Source: an uncultured Dehalococcoidia bacterium (GTDB lineage: Bacteria > Chloroflexota > Dehalococcoidia > Lucifugimonadales > JADFKI01). Taken from it: DNA of 64,000 nucleotides. The notes below the pieces were generated by a model, which worked only from the letters and a program-made list of their open reading frames with translations, did not search any database and had not been told where the DNA came from. The stretch spans positions 434,001 to 498,000 of the forward strand of contig CATQHF010000005.1 in NCBI GenBank assembly GCA_958295865.1, in the 5' to 3' direction. Every line of letters begins with the position of its first letter. Positions within the stretch are counted from its first letter, which is position 1. The position numbers were made by a program, and so were the translations under genes. Shown in pieces: positions 51,448 to 61,385 of this stretch.

Positions 51448-54400
51448 TTAAAGTTCGCCCAGCCGCAGTATCCGTTGCAGTGAAATCCTGCGTATGAACC
51501 ATATCATGCCCAGGATAATCAGCGTGAACACCAAAATCATAAACCCGTAGGTAATTGCCAGCGTCCCCCAGTCGATTTCAAGCACGAACGGCGGCAGCAC
51601 CTGCGTTCCCCTGTCGTTGTGGCTCAGGAACGGCATGATGATCGCGCCCAGCCGACGCCCCATCTCCGCGCCCAGCGCCATGCCCGCCCCGATGACGATG
51701 GCTTGCTCCAGCCACACCAGCGTTATCAGCTGCCGCATGGAGAAGCCGACCGTCCGCATCAGCCCGAACTGCATCTCACGCTCCCGGAACGATACATACG
51801 AATGAACCAGAAAGCCTAGGCAGCTCAGTATCAGCACCGCCCCGAAAGCCATGAACAGCAGCGCGCGCCAGCCCGCCTGCACCAGCGGGTCCACGGCAGC
51901 GTCATCCAGCGCCTCCACGCGGTCATGCACCACGCGGCTCGGGAACGGCTCACCCTCATCGCGCAGCTCCGTCACGAACGCCTCCCGTTCGCTGCCGTTG
52001 GAAGCCGTCTTCAGCCAGACCTCGTTGGGCTTTATCTCAGCGGCAGTCGGCTCAAGGTTCGTGTACCGTATCACCGATGCGATGTCCGAAACCAGATAAC
52101 GCTTGCTTATCGTGTCCAATGTCGGGAAGTACTCGAACGAGCCTATGATGCGGATAGGCACGCGATGCCCCGACACCGACACCGTGAACTCTTCGCCGAT
52201 ATTGTGATCCGTTTCCGACAGGAACGACTCGCTCGCCAGCACAGGCAGCGGGTTCGCGGGCGGCCCGTGATAGATGCCGCGCCCGGTCAGCGGCGTCCCC
52301 TCCGACCAGATGAACTGCGCCGCGTCATGCGCCGCCGGGTCGTCCGCGTTCGTGCTTACAGGCTGCAAGTTGTCCGTGATGGACTCGCGCGCTCCACGCA
52401 GCACGCTCCACCCCGACACCGAGTCGAAGTCCTCCAGCACCGTTTGTTGGTTCGCCGCGTCCCTTGTCCATATCCTGTCGATGGCGATGTTGCCCGCGCG
52501 CAGCCTGCCCCGCGAGTTCGTATCGTGTATCGCCATAGACACCAGCGTTAGCGGGCGCGACGGCTGAAGCGGCTGGAAGCGGCGGAAGCTGCTGCCGCGC
52601 TCCAGCCCGCGCTCCAGCGTCAGCCAGTCGCCGTTGCCGCCCAGCCTGCCCACAACATAGGTGAAGTACCTGTCGTTGGAGTCCTTGATACGCAGCGACA
52701 CCGCGAGGCTCTCGCGCGGCCTGTCTGGCTTCACCCGCAGACCGATAGCGCGGGCGTTGTCGGGCAACTCGATGCCTATCGGCGGCTCGGCTTGCTTCAG
52801 CTGCGTCAGCATCTCCGTCATAGGACGCTCCGAGAAATCGCCCCTAAACCAGCCGATGCGTGTCAATGCTTCCCCGTCCACGCCGACCATCGTGTAGCTC
52901 TCGCCCAGCAGCTTGGACAAATCCGTGCCAAACGCCTTGATGACCGGCGACGCTTCTCCCACGACGGGCAGCTTCTCGTATGTGTCTATGAGCGGCACGC
53001 TGCGCCCCCGATTGTTGAGCGTCAGCCCCTCCACGCGAATGTCCGCGCCCGTCGAGTATTGCGCCTGCTCCTCGAAGCTGCGCTCCAGCGTCCCCCCAAA
53101 GCTGGCTGCGAATATCCCCAGCCCCGCCATCAGTATCAGCAGCAGCGACATCCGCGCATAGTGCGTCGGGTTGCGCGCCATCTGCCACATCCCCATCGAG
53201 AAGCCCACCGGCGCCCGTCGCGCGAACGCGCTGAACGCTAGAAAGACTATCCCCAACGGCACGGGGATGAAAAAACTTGCGCCCGCCGATATGCCCACCA
53301 CCAGCATGCCGCCCACAATCCCCGGCGTCACATCCGTCCCGCTGCCATTGTACGCGAGAAACTCCAGTATCGGCACATCTAGCGAACTCACCATCAGCCC
53401 GGCGACCACCGCGAATTGCGCCGCGAGTCCCACCGCGCGCAGCCTGCCGTTGGACATCCGCTCCGTTCCCCAGTACATGCCCACCAGCACGACGATTATC
53501 GCCAGCGATACGCCGCGCGTCGTCCAGTCCGCGCCCCCGCCAAACACGATCGCCGCCGCTTGCACGACTGCCACCACGCCGATTATCAGGTGCATCAGAT
53601 TAGGCGAATCGCCGCTGATATAGCGAATGGACAGCGGGAACAGCCGCAGAAGCGCCACCGCGAACGCGACCAGTATCAGCGCGGGCACGGCGAGCAGCGC
53701 CTGGTTCACCGCCACGCTGCCAAACAGCCCCGTCGCCACTACCGAACCCTGGTCATACAGCTGACGGAACAGGAACATGCTCACCACGAGCAGCATCACA
53801 TCCAGGTAGTAGCGCTGGTAGAACGGCTGCCCCGTCGGACGCGCCGACTGCTGCCGATGCCGCGTAACTCCTATCCGCGATGCCCGCACCGCCGGTATCA
53901 GCAGCGCTCCAAAGCTGAACAGCCCGCCCAGCGCGCTCATCATGTACGCCCCGCCGGTGATGAACACCCCTAGCCTGTCGCCGTCGCTCAGCCCCGAAAA
54001 CGCGGGCGTATATCCGAGCAGGCTGATGATGGTCGCCGCCAGCAGCGGCGCGGCAAGGATGGCGACAAGTGAAATCGTCGCCCCCTCCAGCACGAACACC
54101 GCCAATATCTGACCCGAACTCGCGCCGCGACTCCGCAGCAGCGCAAGTTCGCCGCGCTGCTGCTCCACAAGCAGAGACGACAGCGTAATCACATAGTACA
54201 GAATGACCACCGCTATCAGCACCATCACAACGAACATCGGTATCTTGCTGAAGAACAGCCGCTGGTCATACTCGGCGAGCGTGGAGTCGAGTTCCGTAAG
54301 CTGGCGGAAGCCGAATAGGTGTGCGGAGAGCTGCCCCCGCATAGAGCGCACTTGCAGATGCGTTATGGTGGAATTGCCGGCGTTCAGCCGCTCCCTGTCA

Positions 54401-55197
54401 GTGTCCAGATGCCATGCGTAAGAGGCGTCCATATCCGTGAAAGACGCCCCCAAGATGTTGAAAAACATCTGCTCGGAGATGTAAAGCGGCAGTGTGCGGA
54501 ACGAGCCGGAAGTAACCGACCTGAACAGCGTATCGTTCTGATGCCAGAACTCCGCGTCGGCGTCGTTGCGCTCGAACAGCCCGCTTATCACCACGCTGGT
54601 GTACGGGATACGGTCCCGCCAGTACGGCACAGCCGATACCCTGTCGCCCACGCCCACGCCAAAGAGTTCCGCGGCTTCGGCAGGCACGATTACCTCGAAC
54701 TCAAGCGGTGCGTCGGAAGTCGCGAGCTGCTGCTCGTTGGGTATCCGCCCGCCCGGAAGTATCGTTATATGCTCCGTCAGGCGCGGATTGAAGGTAAAGT
54801 ACGCGCGCGCGTCGTCCTTGCCCGCGTTGGCTTCATCGCCCGGCATGGATAGATAGAATGTCGCCGACTTTGCGCTGCGCTGCACATCCTTGAACAGCCA
54901 CCCAAGGCGCGCGGTGAACTGATTCTGCGTGGCGTTGGCGACCTTCTCATACTCTTCCACCGTCGTCGGCCCACGCTCGGCTTTCAGCAGAATATCCAGA
55001 TCAAGGTCGTCCACCTTGACGAGCGCATTCTTCAGCGCGAGCTCGCGCAGCGCGTCGAAGTAGATGACCGTGCCCGCCATCACCGTGGACGACAGAAGCA
55101 CCCCGATGATGACCGTCGAGAGCAGCCGCCAGTGCGACAGGCTGCGCTTCGCCACCATCGGCCACGCTGCGACTATTGCGGATGCTATTTGACGCAT
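51448..55197 (-). CDS. large FtsX/MacB-type ABC transporter permease
   Basis: A 1,249-residue membrane protein, about twice the length of common MacB permeases. It has an N-terminal helix, a periplasmic MacB-PCD-like region (about 45-310), an FtsX-type helix block (about 315-470), further helices in the middle (about 490-690), a second periplasmic region (about 710-1080) with SLRIKDSNDRYFTYVVG and ESFLSETDHNIGEEFTV, and a last FtsX block (1090-1249) ending RISLQRILRLGEL. Such permeases work outside the bilayer by moving periplasmic domains. It follows the other giant permease by 32 bases and likely pairs with it; ATPases are at 47929 and 48689. Confidence 0.85.
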   Translation of the reverse strand: MRQIASAIVAAWPMVAKRSLSHWRLLSTVIIGVLLSSTVMAGTVIYFDALRELALKNALVKVDDLDLDILLKAERGPTTVEEYEKVANATQNQFTARLGWLFKDVQRSAKSATFYLSMPGDEANAGKDDARAYFTFNPRLTEHITILPGGRIPNEQQLATSDAPLEFEVIVPAEAAELFGVGVGDRVSAVPYWRDRIPYTSVVISGLFERNDADAEFWHQNDTLFRSVTSGSFRTLPLYISEQMFFNILGASFTDMDASYAWHLDTDRERLNAGNSTITHLQVRSMRGQLSAHLFGFRQLTELDSTLAEYDQRLFFSKIPMFVVMVLIAVVILYYVITLSSLLVEQQRGELALLRSRGASSGQILAVFVLEGATISLVAILAAPLLAATIISLLGYTPAFSGLSDGDRLGVFITGGAYMMSALGGLFSFGALLIPAVRASRIGVTRHRQQSARPTGQPFYQRYYLDVMLLVVSMFLFRQLYDQGSVVATGLFGSVAVNQALLAVPALILVAFAVALLRLFPLSIRYISGDSPNLMHLIIGVVAVVQAAAIVFGGGADWTTRGVSLAIIVVLVGMYWGTERMSNGRLRAVGLAAQFAVVAGLMVSSLDVPILEFLAYNGSGTDVTPGIVGGMLVVGISAGASFFIPVPLGIVFLAFSAFARRAPVGFSMGMWQMARNPTHYARMSLLLILMAGLGIFAASFGGTLERSFEEQAQYSTGADIRVEGLTLNNRGRSVPLIDTYEKLPVVGEASPVIKAFGTDLSKLLGESYTMVGVDGEALTRIGWFRGDFSERPMTEMLTQLKQAEPPIGIELPDNARAIGLRVKPDRPRESLAVSLRIKDSNDRYFTYVVGRLGGNGDWLTLERGLERGSSFRRFQPLQPSRPLTLVSMAIHDTNSRGRLRAGNIAIDRIWTRDAANQQTVLEDFDSVSGWSVLRGARESITDNLQPVSTNADDPAAHDAAQFIWSEGTPLTGRGIYHGPPANPLPVLASESFLSETDHNIGEEFTVSVSGHRVPIRIIGSFEYFPTLDTISKRYLVSDIASVIRYTNLEPTAAEIKPNEVWLKTASNGSEREAFVTELRDEGEPFPSRVVHDRVEALDDAAVDPLVQAGWRALLFMAFGAVLILSCLGFLVHSYVSFREREMQFGLMRTVGFSMRQLITLVWLEQAIVIGAGMALGAEMGRRLGAIIMPFLSHNDRGTQVLPPFVLEIDWGTLAITYGFMILVFTLIILGMIWFIRRISLQRILRLGEL

Positions 55198-55229
55198 AAA
55201 ATCAGCCGGTTCCTCAGTCTATAAGTCCG

Positions 55230-58200
55230 TCATTCCATTCTCGCTATCGCATGGAAGTCCAGGTTACGCATGCTCCGCGTCAGGCGATACACCGACAGCG
55301 CGAATATCCCTATCAGCGCGGCATACAGCGGAACCAAGAAGCGGAAGTCCGTCTCCATTATGAACGGCGGTATAACCTGCCTGCCCGTCTCCGTTACTGC
55401 CACCGATGATACCATAAGGTCGCTCATCACCCAGCCCGCGCCGCTGCCCAGCCCGACGCCCACGCCCACGATGATGAAATGTTCCAGCGCCAGCAGCCCC
55501 ATCATCTGGCGCGGCGACAGCCCCACCGATTGCAGAAAGCCCATCTCATTGCGGCTGCGATTGGCGAACGCCAGCAGATATGTAACATACCCAAGACCCG
55601 CCGTGAACAGGATGATTGCCATCGCCAGCAGCACCATCGCCTGCCACCCGGCGGTTATCAGCGGGTCCAGCCGCACCTGTTCCAGCTGCGCCTCGCGGTC
55701 ATGCACCAGATCCCTGCCCACCAGCCGCGTAACCACCTCGCGCACCGATTCGCCCGCGCCCGTCGCCTTCTGAATGAACATTTCGTTGGGCGTCGCCACC
55801 ACCGCCGGACTCAGAATGTTGATGTGCCGTATCAGCGTATCTATGTCCGCCAGCAGGAAGCCCGCCCCCCGAGGGTCGAGCGTCGGGAAGAAGTCAACCG
55901 AGTCGCGTATGTGTATCGGCACGAACCGCCCCTTCAATTCGACGATGAATGCGTCCCCGATGCGCGCCCCCGATGTTCGCAGGAACGTGTTGCTCGCAAC
56001 CACCGGCACAGGCCCCCCGCTCGGGCTTCTGTACATCCCCCGCAATCCGTTGTCCGTGTCCTTGCCGAATGTGAACAGCCCCGCCTGCTCTCCCTGCTGT
56101 ACATCCTCCCCCGTGAATGTCAGCGAGTCCGATGACAGCGTGGATGTGGCAAGCGGCAGCCACGACGGGCGGCTGTCCTCGAAGTCCTCGAGCGGCTGAA
56201 CCTCGCCTCTGCCGTTGATGGTGAACACATCGTCTATCAGTATGGAGCCGGCCGTCCCCGCAGGCCCAAACACAGGCTCGAATATCTGTATTGACACCAG
56301 TTGCACCGGATGCTTCAGCGAGCGCGGCACCTCCAGCGTACTCACATACCACTCAGGAGGCCCCACGTTGCCCAGCGACTGCGTATCCAGAACGCCCTCC
56401 GCATCCTGGAACACCATCCACATGTACATGTTCGGATACACTTCTTCCGGCTTCACCCACACCCCGACTGCCTCCGCATCCTCCGGCAGCATGAGCGGCT
56501 CATTCACGCTCAGCGGATTCAGCGCGCGCATCACCTCAGGCAGCGTGCTGCGCGAAAAGTCGTCCCGATACCACGAATGATAGTGAAACTCGTCGGATTC
56601 CACCGCCAGCATGCGGAATGTGTTCCCCGTGTAGTTCGCGCCTAGCGTACCCCTATCCCGAAACGCCATGGAAACCGATGTTACCCCCGGAATAGTCGTA
56701 TAGCGCTCTTTGAGTCCCTGCACGCTGCGCGAAATATAGCCCGGAATCCCCGACACCCGCAAGTCCGTCGCCACATCATACAGGATACGCTCTTCATAGC
56801 TTCTGTTGAGCGTCCCCCCGACCGTCGTCGCCAGCACCGCAAGCCCCGTAACCATCACCAGCAGCAGCACGAGCCAGCTGTATTGCAGCGGGTTGCGCGC
56901 CATGTGCCACAGGCTCAGCGACACCCAGACGGGCGCTCTATGCGACAGCAGGCGCAAGCCCGCGAATAAAAGTTGCAGCGGCACGATAGCCATGAAGCCG
57001 ATTGACGGCAGGAAGGCGAGCGTGCCGTCGGTTGGCGGATAGAGTAGCGCCAGCGCCGCTATCAGCGCAATCTGCGCCGCCAAGCCGTATATCCATGAGC
57101 GCGCGCGCTCCGTGCGCTGCGTCGCCCAGTATGCCGCCGCCGCCCCCAGCGTGAGCGCAAGCGGCGGCAGCGCCCCCACAATGCCGCCCTCCGCGCTGTC
57201 GGACAATCTCATCGCGTCCATCAGCAGCGTCAGCGCGAGCGCCGCCGTTATCGCCCACACATACAGGTGCGCGAGCGCGGGCGACTCCCCGCTTATGAAG
57301 CGCACGAACATCGGGAAGAAGCGCATGAAGATTAGCGCGACCAGCGTAAGCAGCAGCACGGGCGCGAACAGCAGCGCCTCGTTTATCTCTATGCCGCTAA
57401 ACAAGCCGCCCGATACCAGCCGCCCCCTCGCGTTCAGCTCCCAGAACACAAGCCCCCCGATGGCAAGCACCATCATGTCGAGGTAGTAGCGCTGGAAGAA
57501 CGGCACATCGGGCGGTCGCGACGAGCGCAGCTTGTGTATCACCAAGCCCGTGCGCGCCCCGATGACGCTCGGCACGACGAATATCGCAAGCCCCAGCGCG
57601 CCCACCGCCGCCGACACCAAAAACGGCATCCACCGCCAGTTGACCGGCAGCAGCGCGCCGTTGGTGATGTCCGTGAAGTACGGCAGCTTGCCCGATATGG
57701 CGATTGCCCCCATCGCCAGCAGCGGCGCGATGATAACCGCGGCGGCGGTGATGACCAGCCCCTCTATCGCGTACATCCGCACCAGCTGAGCCATGCTCAC
57801 GCCACGACTGCGAAGCAATGCGACATCGTTCTCCCGGCTCTGCACAAGATACGACACCATCATCGCCATGTAGTAGAGCACCGTGATGACCATGATGGTC
57901 AGCAGCAGCAGCAAGGGAATGCTCGTGAAGAAACTCCGACGCTCAAATCGGTCAAGGAGCGAAGTGATGCCCGTGAAAACCGCGCTGCCCTGCATCCGAA
58001 TCGCCATCCCGCTCTCCAGATTGTCCAGGCGCTGGCTCAGCTCCTCCGGGCGAATTCGCTTCAGCGGCTCCTTGTCTATGAATATGAACCAGGACGACGA
58101 CACCAGGCTGCCGGGGTAAGCCTTGCCAAGACTGTCTATCAGCGCCTGCTTGGTAACGAACAGCGCGATGGGCGGCTCCTCCGGGTCCACCTCGACGCCG

Positions 58201-58892
58201 ACATCCGGTATCTCCTCGAGCGGCGCAGGCTCCATGAACACACTGGCATTCTGCTGCCAATAGTCCGCGCTCCCGTCGATAGGCTCGATGATGCCGACTA
58301 TCTCGGCGGTAACGGCGACATCCGTGCCGAGCGAAGGCTTCATCTCCAGCGTGTCGCCAACCTCAAGCTCGAATACATGCGCGGGCGTGTCTCCGATGAC
58401 AACCTCCACATGCAGCCCTGCATCCGTCGGCGTAACCGTGTCCGTGAACGCCCGCCCCTCGATGAACTCCACATGCCGCTCAACATTGGACAGGTATTGA
58501 AGGTAGCCGCGCGAAACCAGGTCCACATCTGCGTTGGCGAGCGGGCGGCGGGGCGTCCCCACCAGCAGCGTCGCGCCCTTCAGATAGCGCTCGCGGCTGA
58601 TATAGAAGTCGGAGATGTTGTCGTCTATGAGCCGGTCGATCTCGCCGTCCGTAACGGTCAAGCTATCTTCGGTGAGCGGCACATTCGGAGCGAAGGCGAA
58701 GATGTTCAGAAAGAGTGATGAGGATCGGTCGATGGAGGTGTTCAGCGTAAGCCGCGCCAGCGAATTCAGATACACCGGCGCGCCCGCAACCAGCGTGGAC
58801 GCTATGATGATGCCCGCGAATATGCTCAGCAGGAGCTTCCAGTCAGAACCAAGACGCTTGATTATGAAGCCAAAGGTCGAAAATGAACGCAT
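55230..58892 (-). CDS. large FtsX/MacB-type ABC transporter permease (second)
   Basis: A 1,220-residue protein of the same build as its neighbour: N-terminal helix, first periplasmic region (about 40-330), FtsX block with LLTIMVITVLYYMAMMVSYLV and ENDVALLRSRGVSMAQL, mid helices, second periplasmic region with FRMLAVESDEFHYHSWYRDDF, and a final FtsX block with SRNEMGFLQSVGLSPRQMMGLLALEHFIIVG (in parts). The two are likely ancient duplicates forming a heterodimer. It starts the six-gene minus-strand run. ATG 58892 follows a clear gap with no ribosome site stronger than AGTAGTATAGGCA. Confidence 0.85.
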   Translation of the reverse strand: MRSFSTFGFIIKRLGSDWKLLLSIFAGIIIASTLVAGAPVYLNSLARLTLNTSIDRSSSLFLNIFAFAPNVPLTEDSLTVTDGEIDRLIDDNISDFYISRERYLKGATLLVGTPRRPLANADVDLVSRGYLQYLSNVERHVEFIEGRAFTDTVTPTDAGLHVEVVIGDTPAHVFELEVGDTLEMKPSLGTDVAVTAEIVGIIEPIDGSADYWQQNASVFMEPAPLEEIPDVGVEVDPEEPPIALFVTKQALIDSLGKAYPGSLVSSSWFIFIDKEPLKRIRPEELSQRLDNLESGMAIRMQGSAVFTGITSLLDRFERRSFFTSIPLLLLLTIMVITVLYYMAMMVSYLVQSRENDVALLRSRGVSMAQLVRMYAIEGLVITAAAVIIAPLLAMGAIAISGKLPYFTDITNGALLPVNWRWMPFLVSAAVGALGLAIFVVPSVIGARTGLVIHKLRSSRPPDVPFFQRYYLDMMVLAIGGLVFWELNARGRLVSGGLFSGIEINEALLFAPVLLLTLVALIFMRFFPMFVRFISGESPALAHLYVWAITAALALTLLMDAMRLSDSAEGGIVGALPPLALTLGAAAAYWATQRTERARSWIYGLAAQIALIAALALLYPPTDGTLAFLPSIGFMAIVPLQLLFAGLRLLSHRAPVWVSLSLWHMARNPLQYSWLVLLLVMVTGLAVLATTVGGTLNRSYEERILYDVATDLRVSGIPGYISRSVQGLKERYTTIPGVTSVSMAFRDRGTLGANYTGNTFRMLAVESDEFHYHSWYRDDFSRSTLPEVMRALNPLSVNEPLMLPEDAEAVGVWVKPEEVYPNMYMWMVFQDAEGVLDTQSLGNVGPPEWYVSTLEVPRSLKHPVQLVSIQIFEPVFGPAGTAGSILIDDVFTINGRGEVQPLEDFEDSRPSWLPLATSTLSSDSLTFTGEDVQQGEQAGLFTFGKDTDNGLRGMYRSPSGGPVPVVASNTFLRTSGARIGDAFIVELKGRFVPIHIRDSVDFFPTLDPRGAGFLLADIDTLIRHINILSPAVVATPNEMFIQKATGAGESVREVVTRLVGRDLVHDREAQLEQVRLDPLITAGWQAMVLLAMAIILFTAGLGYVTYLLAFANRSRNEMGFLQSVGLSPRQMMGLLALEHFIIVGVGVGLGSGAGWVMSDLMVSSVAVTETGRQVIPPFIMETDFRFLVPLYAALIGIFALSVYRLTRSMRNLDFHAIARME

Positions 58893-58988
58893 TGCCTATA
58901 CTACTGACTGACCGCCGCATTGGGGGCGGTGCCGTTAGCGCCTGCTGGCATAGATGTATTGTCCCTTCCCCTGCGCCATAGTAGCACA

Positions 58989-59228
58989 TTATTCACTAAG
59001 CTGATCCATGAAATCGTACAGAGGCACGACCCCGGTCGGGCGAGATCCGTTGCTAAGCATCTCATCGATGCGCCGCGTAGCGATAGAACTCAGCAGCGTA
59101 TCGCCGCAAGTATCGCACACTTCCGCCGGCACATTGTCGATAACGATTATCCGCTCATTGTGTCGGGATGTATGCACAATGTACTGCCCTTCATACTTGC
59201 CCAGACATCCTTGGATGGTGCAGTCCAT
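58989..59228 (-). CDS. YgiT-type zinc-finger protein
   Basis: A 79-residue protein with C3-x4-C8 and C38-x2-C41, the two cysteine pairs of the YgiT (MqsA N-terminal) zinc finger, and a C-terminal helix (SSIATRRIDEMLSNGSRP). In MqsRA the MqsA antitoxin carries this finger, but many YgiT-only proteins are antitoxins of other small toxins. No toxin gene is adjacent. ATG 59228 has AGGAAAG upstream; an upstream start in the same frame would add 26 unrelated residues. A second YgiT-type gene lies 113 bases upstream. Confidence 0.75.
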   Translation of the reverse strand: MDCTIQGCLGKYEGQYIVHTSRHNERIIVIDNVPAEVCDTCGDTLLSSIATRRIDEMLSNGSRPTGVVPLYDFMDQLSE

Positions 59229-59341
59229 AATCACTTTCCTAACCGCAACGGCATCACCCGGCGCGGAGGCTGCGGCTCGCATGCTACGCTCACACGGCAG
59301 AGACATACTCGACAGGCGCTAACGCCGCTCACTCGGATACG

Positions 59342-59563
59342 CTAAGTGGCATACTGGACAATCTCCAGTTCCGTACCCGTATTCACACCCTTGATAATGC
59401 TCTCCACGCGCTCCATGACCGGATCGTCAATCAAGTATTGTCCGCAACTGGCGCAATTGGCAACCGGCATTTGCCTTATGATGACAATGGAGGTATTGGA
59501 CACTTTGAACGGCATATCCGTAACAACCGACGAGGTGCGCCCGCCGCATACATGACACTCCAT
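59342..59563 (-). CDS. YgiT-type zinc-finger protein (second)
   Basis: A 73-residue protein with C3-x2-C6 and C37-x2-C40 and the YgiT layout (MECHVCGGRTSSV; VANCASCGQYLID; MERVESIIKGV). ATG 59563 is eleven bases after the acyl-CoA dehydrogenase stop and has GGAG six bases upstream, so the two genes are likely cotranscribed. The first YgiT-type gene follows on the same strand. The first cysteine pair differs (CxxC against Cx4C), so these are diverged paralogues. Neither is next to a recognisable toxin. Confidence 0.75.
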   Translation of the reverse strand: MECHVCGGRTSSVVTDMPFKVSNTSIVIIRQMPVANCASCGQYLIDDPVMERVESIIKGVNTGTELEIVQYAT

Positions 59564-59573
59564 TGCCACTCCG

Positions 59574-60698
59574 CTACAACCCAATCCCATTCGCCACCGT
59601 CTCCAGGTGGAAGTCCGTATCCCCAAAAGCAAGCTCGGCGGCTTTGGCGCGCCGCGAGTACAGCTGCATGTTGTGCTCTTTCGTGAAGCCGATAGCGCCG
59701 TGGCACTGGTGACCAAGCGCGCAGATGCGCCGGTATGCGTCGCTCACCCACGCCTTCGCCATCGCCACTTCCTGCGTCGCCTCATCCCCCTCGGACAGCC
59801 TCCACGCCGCCTGATATGTGATGTAGCGCGAACCCTCAACATCGGTCGCCATGTTCGCGCAGTGATGCTGAATAGCCTGGAACGAGCCGATGGGCCTGCC
59901 GAACTGCGTGCGCTGCTTCGCGTACTCCACCGTCATATCCAGCACCTGCTCAGCCCCGCCGACCATCTCCGCGCACTTGCCGATCGCCCCCCATGCCAGC
60001 ACCTTCTCGATAGTGTCCCAGCCCTTGTTCACCTCCCCAAGGAGAGCGGAAGCGGGCAGCGCGGCGTCCTCGAACACAAGCTCCGACTGCCTGTCGGATG
60101 CGATGGTCTTCAGCAGCGTCTGGCTCACCCCGTCCGTGCCGCGCGGAACCAGGAACAGCGATATGTCCCGTTCACCGTCGCCCGTCCGCGCCGCGACCAC
60201 GTATGTATCCGACACATGCGCGTTTGGCACGAACAGCTTGACGCCGTTGAGCGTCCAGCCGTCGCCGCTCTGCGCGGCAGTCGTCTGCACGCCGGCCGCG
60301 TCCCAGCGCGCGCTAGGCTCAGTCAGCGCCAGCGTAACGATGAGCTGCCCCTCGCCAATCTGCGGCAGCAGCTCCTGCTTCTGCTCCTCAGAGCCGGCGT
60401 CCATGATTGTCATGCCGCCCATGACAACGGTCGAAAAGAGCGGACCCGGCAGCAGCGCGCGCCCCGTCTCTTCCAGAAGCACCGACAGGTCGAGGTAACT
60501 CAGACCGACTCCGCCGTACTCCTCCGGGAAAATCAGCCCCAGCCAGCCCTGTTCCGCGATCTTCTGCCACATCTCCGGCGTATAGCCGCGCTCATCCTCT
60601 TCCATCTCCCGCACATAGGTATCCGGGCACTCCGCCTGCAAAAACTCCCGCGCGCTGTTCTTCAGCATCTGCTGCGCCTCATTCAATCCAAGGTCCAT
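59574..60698 (-). CDS. acyl-CoA dehydrogenase family protein, non-catalytic-type subunit
   Basis: A 374-residue acyl-CoA dehydrogenase-fold protein. Seen: FPEEYGGVGLSYLDLSVLLEETGRALLPGP, ALTEPSARWDAAGVQTTAA, NGVKLFVPNAHVSDTYVVAART, GRPIGSFQAIQHHCANMATD and the end CHGAIGFTKEHNMQLYSRRAKAAELAFGD. The HNMQLYSRRAK end and absence of the usual catalytic base region match the beta-type subunits of heterotetrameric dehydrogenases (FadE28/ChsE kind). The gene at 62090 has the complementary features. The real partner is not proven. It is followed by a YgiT-type gene. Confidence 0.85.
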   Translation of the reverse strand: MDLGLNEAQQMLKNSAREFLQAECPDTYVREMEEDERGYTPEMWQKIAEQGWLGLIFPEEYGGVGLSYLDLSVLLEETGRALLPGPLFSTVVMGGMTIMDAGSEEQKQELLPQIGEGQLIVTLALTEPSARWDAAGVQTTAAQSGDGWTLNGVKLFVPNAHVSDTYVVAARTGDGERDISLFLVPRGTDGVSQTLLKTIASDRQSELVFEDAALPASALLGEVNKGWDTIEKVLAWGAIGKCAEMVGGAEQVLDMTVEYAKQRTQFGRPIGSFQAIQHHCANMATDVEGSRYITYQAAWRLSEGDEATQEVAMAKAWVSDAYRRICALGHQCHGAIGFTKEHNMQLYSRRAKAAELAFGDTDFHLETVANGIGL

Positions 60699-60877
60699 CT
60701 TGTTCGTCCTCCAGATAGTTTTCGATTGGTGTCCCGTCGAATTATAGTTGTATGTTCGGTATCGCTGATATGCTGGTGGTTATCCCAAGCGTCATCCCCG
60801 TTTTCGTGGAAATCTAGCGTGTTGCCAAACGCTTGGCTCTAACCCAATGTCATTCCTTCCGTGTGCGATAGTGGTCA
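60699..60877. other. intergenic gap
   Basis: About 180 bases without a gene. A degenerate CATCCCCGTTTTCGTGGAAATC hairpin half lies near 60793. Nothing else is recognised. Confidence 0.5.
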
Positions 60878-61342
60878 CTAGCCAAGCATACCATCTTCAT
60901 CTGCGGAAATGACTATTTTGAGTCCGGCTACCACTGCCGCCGCAAACATTTCAAATGCCGCCAAGATTTGAGCGGTGGAGATACACCCTATGAACGGAAG
61001 AGCATAATCCGCCGCCAGCACCCCTGGATTGTCCCCGGGAATATAGAATCTTCCAATCAGCAGGGTTCTATTCAATCCGTTGATGAGTTCAGGGCGTATT
61101 CCCAAAATGGTAATATCCTCATCGATAATATCTTCGAGTGGAAGCGTCGTCGTAAAGTTCAAGACTCTTTCGTCTTTGTATATGTCCACAACGATTCTCA
61201 TTAGCTCGGAGAAATAGACTAGGATTTCCTCGTTTTCCTCATCGACATCAACGTCGTCAACGAAACGCGACTGCTTCAAAAGCGCGCTAACGTATTCCAG
61301 CGTTACCTCATCCTCTGCGATGATTTCCGCCTGTTGTGCCAT
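60878..61342 (-). CDS. YbjN-domain-like protein
   Basis: A 154-residue acidic, soluble protein. The text ALLKQSRFVDDVDVDEENEEILVYF, then RIVVDIYKDERVLNFTTTLPL and LNRTLLIGRFYIPGDNPGVLAADYALPFIGCISTAQILAAFEMFAAAV (in parts) has the build of YbjN/T3SS-chaperone-like proteins: a sheet packed against two helices. Molecular role is not known in this family. ATG 61342 has GAGGGAAGG upstream; GTG-like earlier starts add nine residues. It lies 43 bases downstream of the hypothetical gene at 61386. Confidence 0.55.
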   Translation of the reverse strand: MAQQAEIIAEDEVTLEYVSALLKQSRFVDDVDVDEENEEILVYFSELMRIVVDIYKDERVLNFTTTLPLEDIIDEDITILGIRPELINGLNRTLLIGRFYIPGDNPGVLAADYALPFIGCISTAQILAAFEMFAAAVVAGLKIVISADEDGMLG

Positions 61343-61385
61343 TGCAAACCTTCCCTCGATAGTGTTCATTGCTTACGCTGACTGT

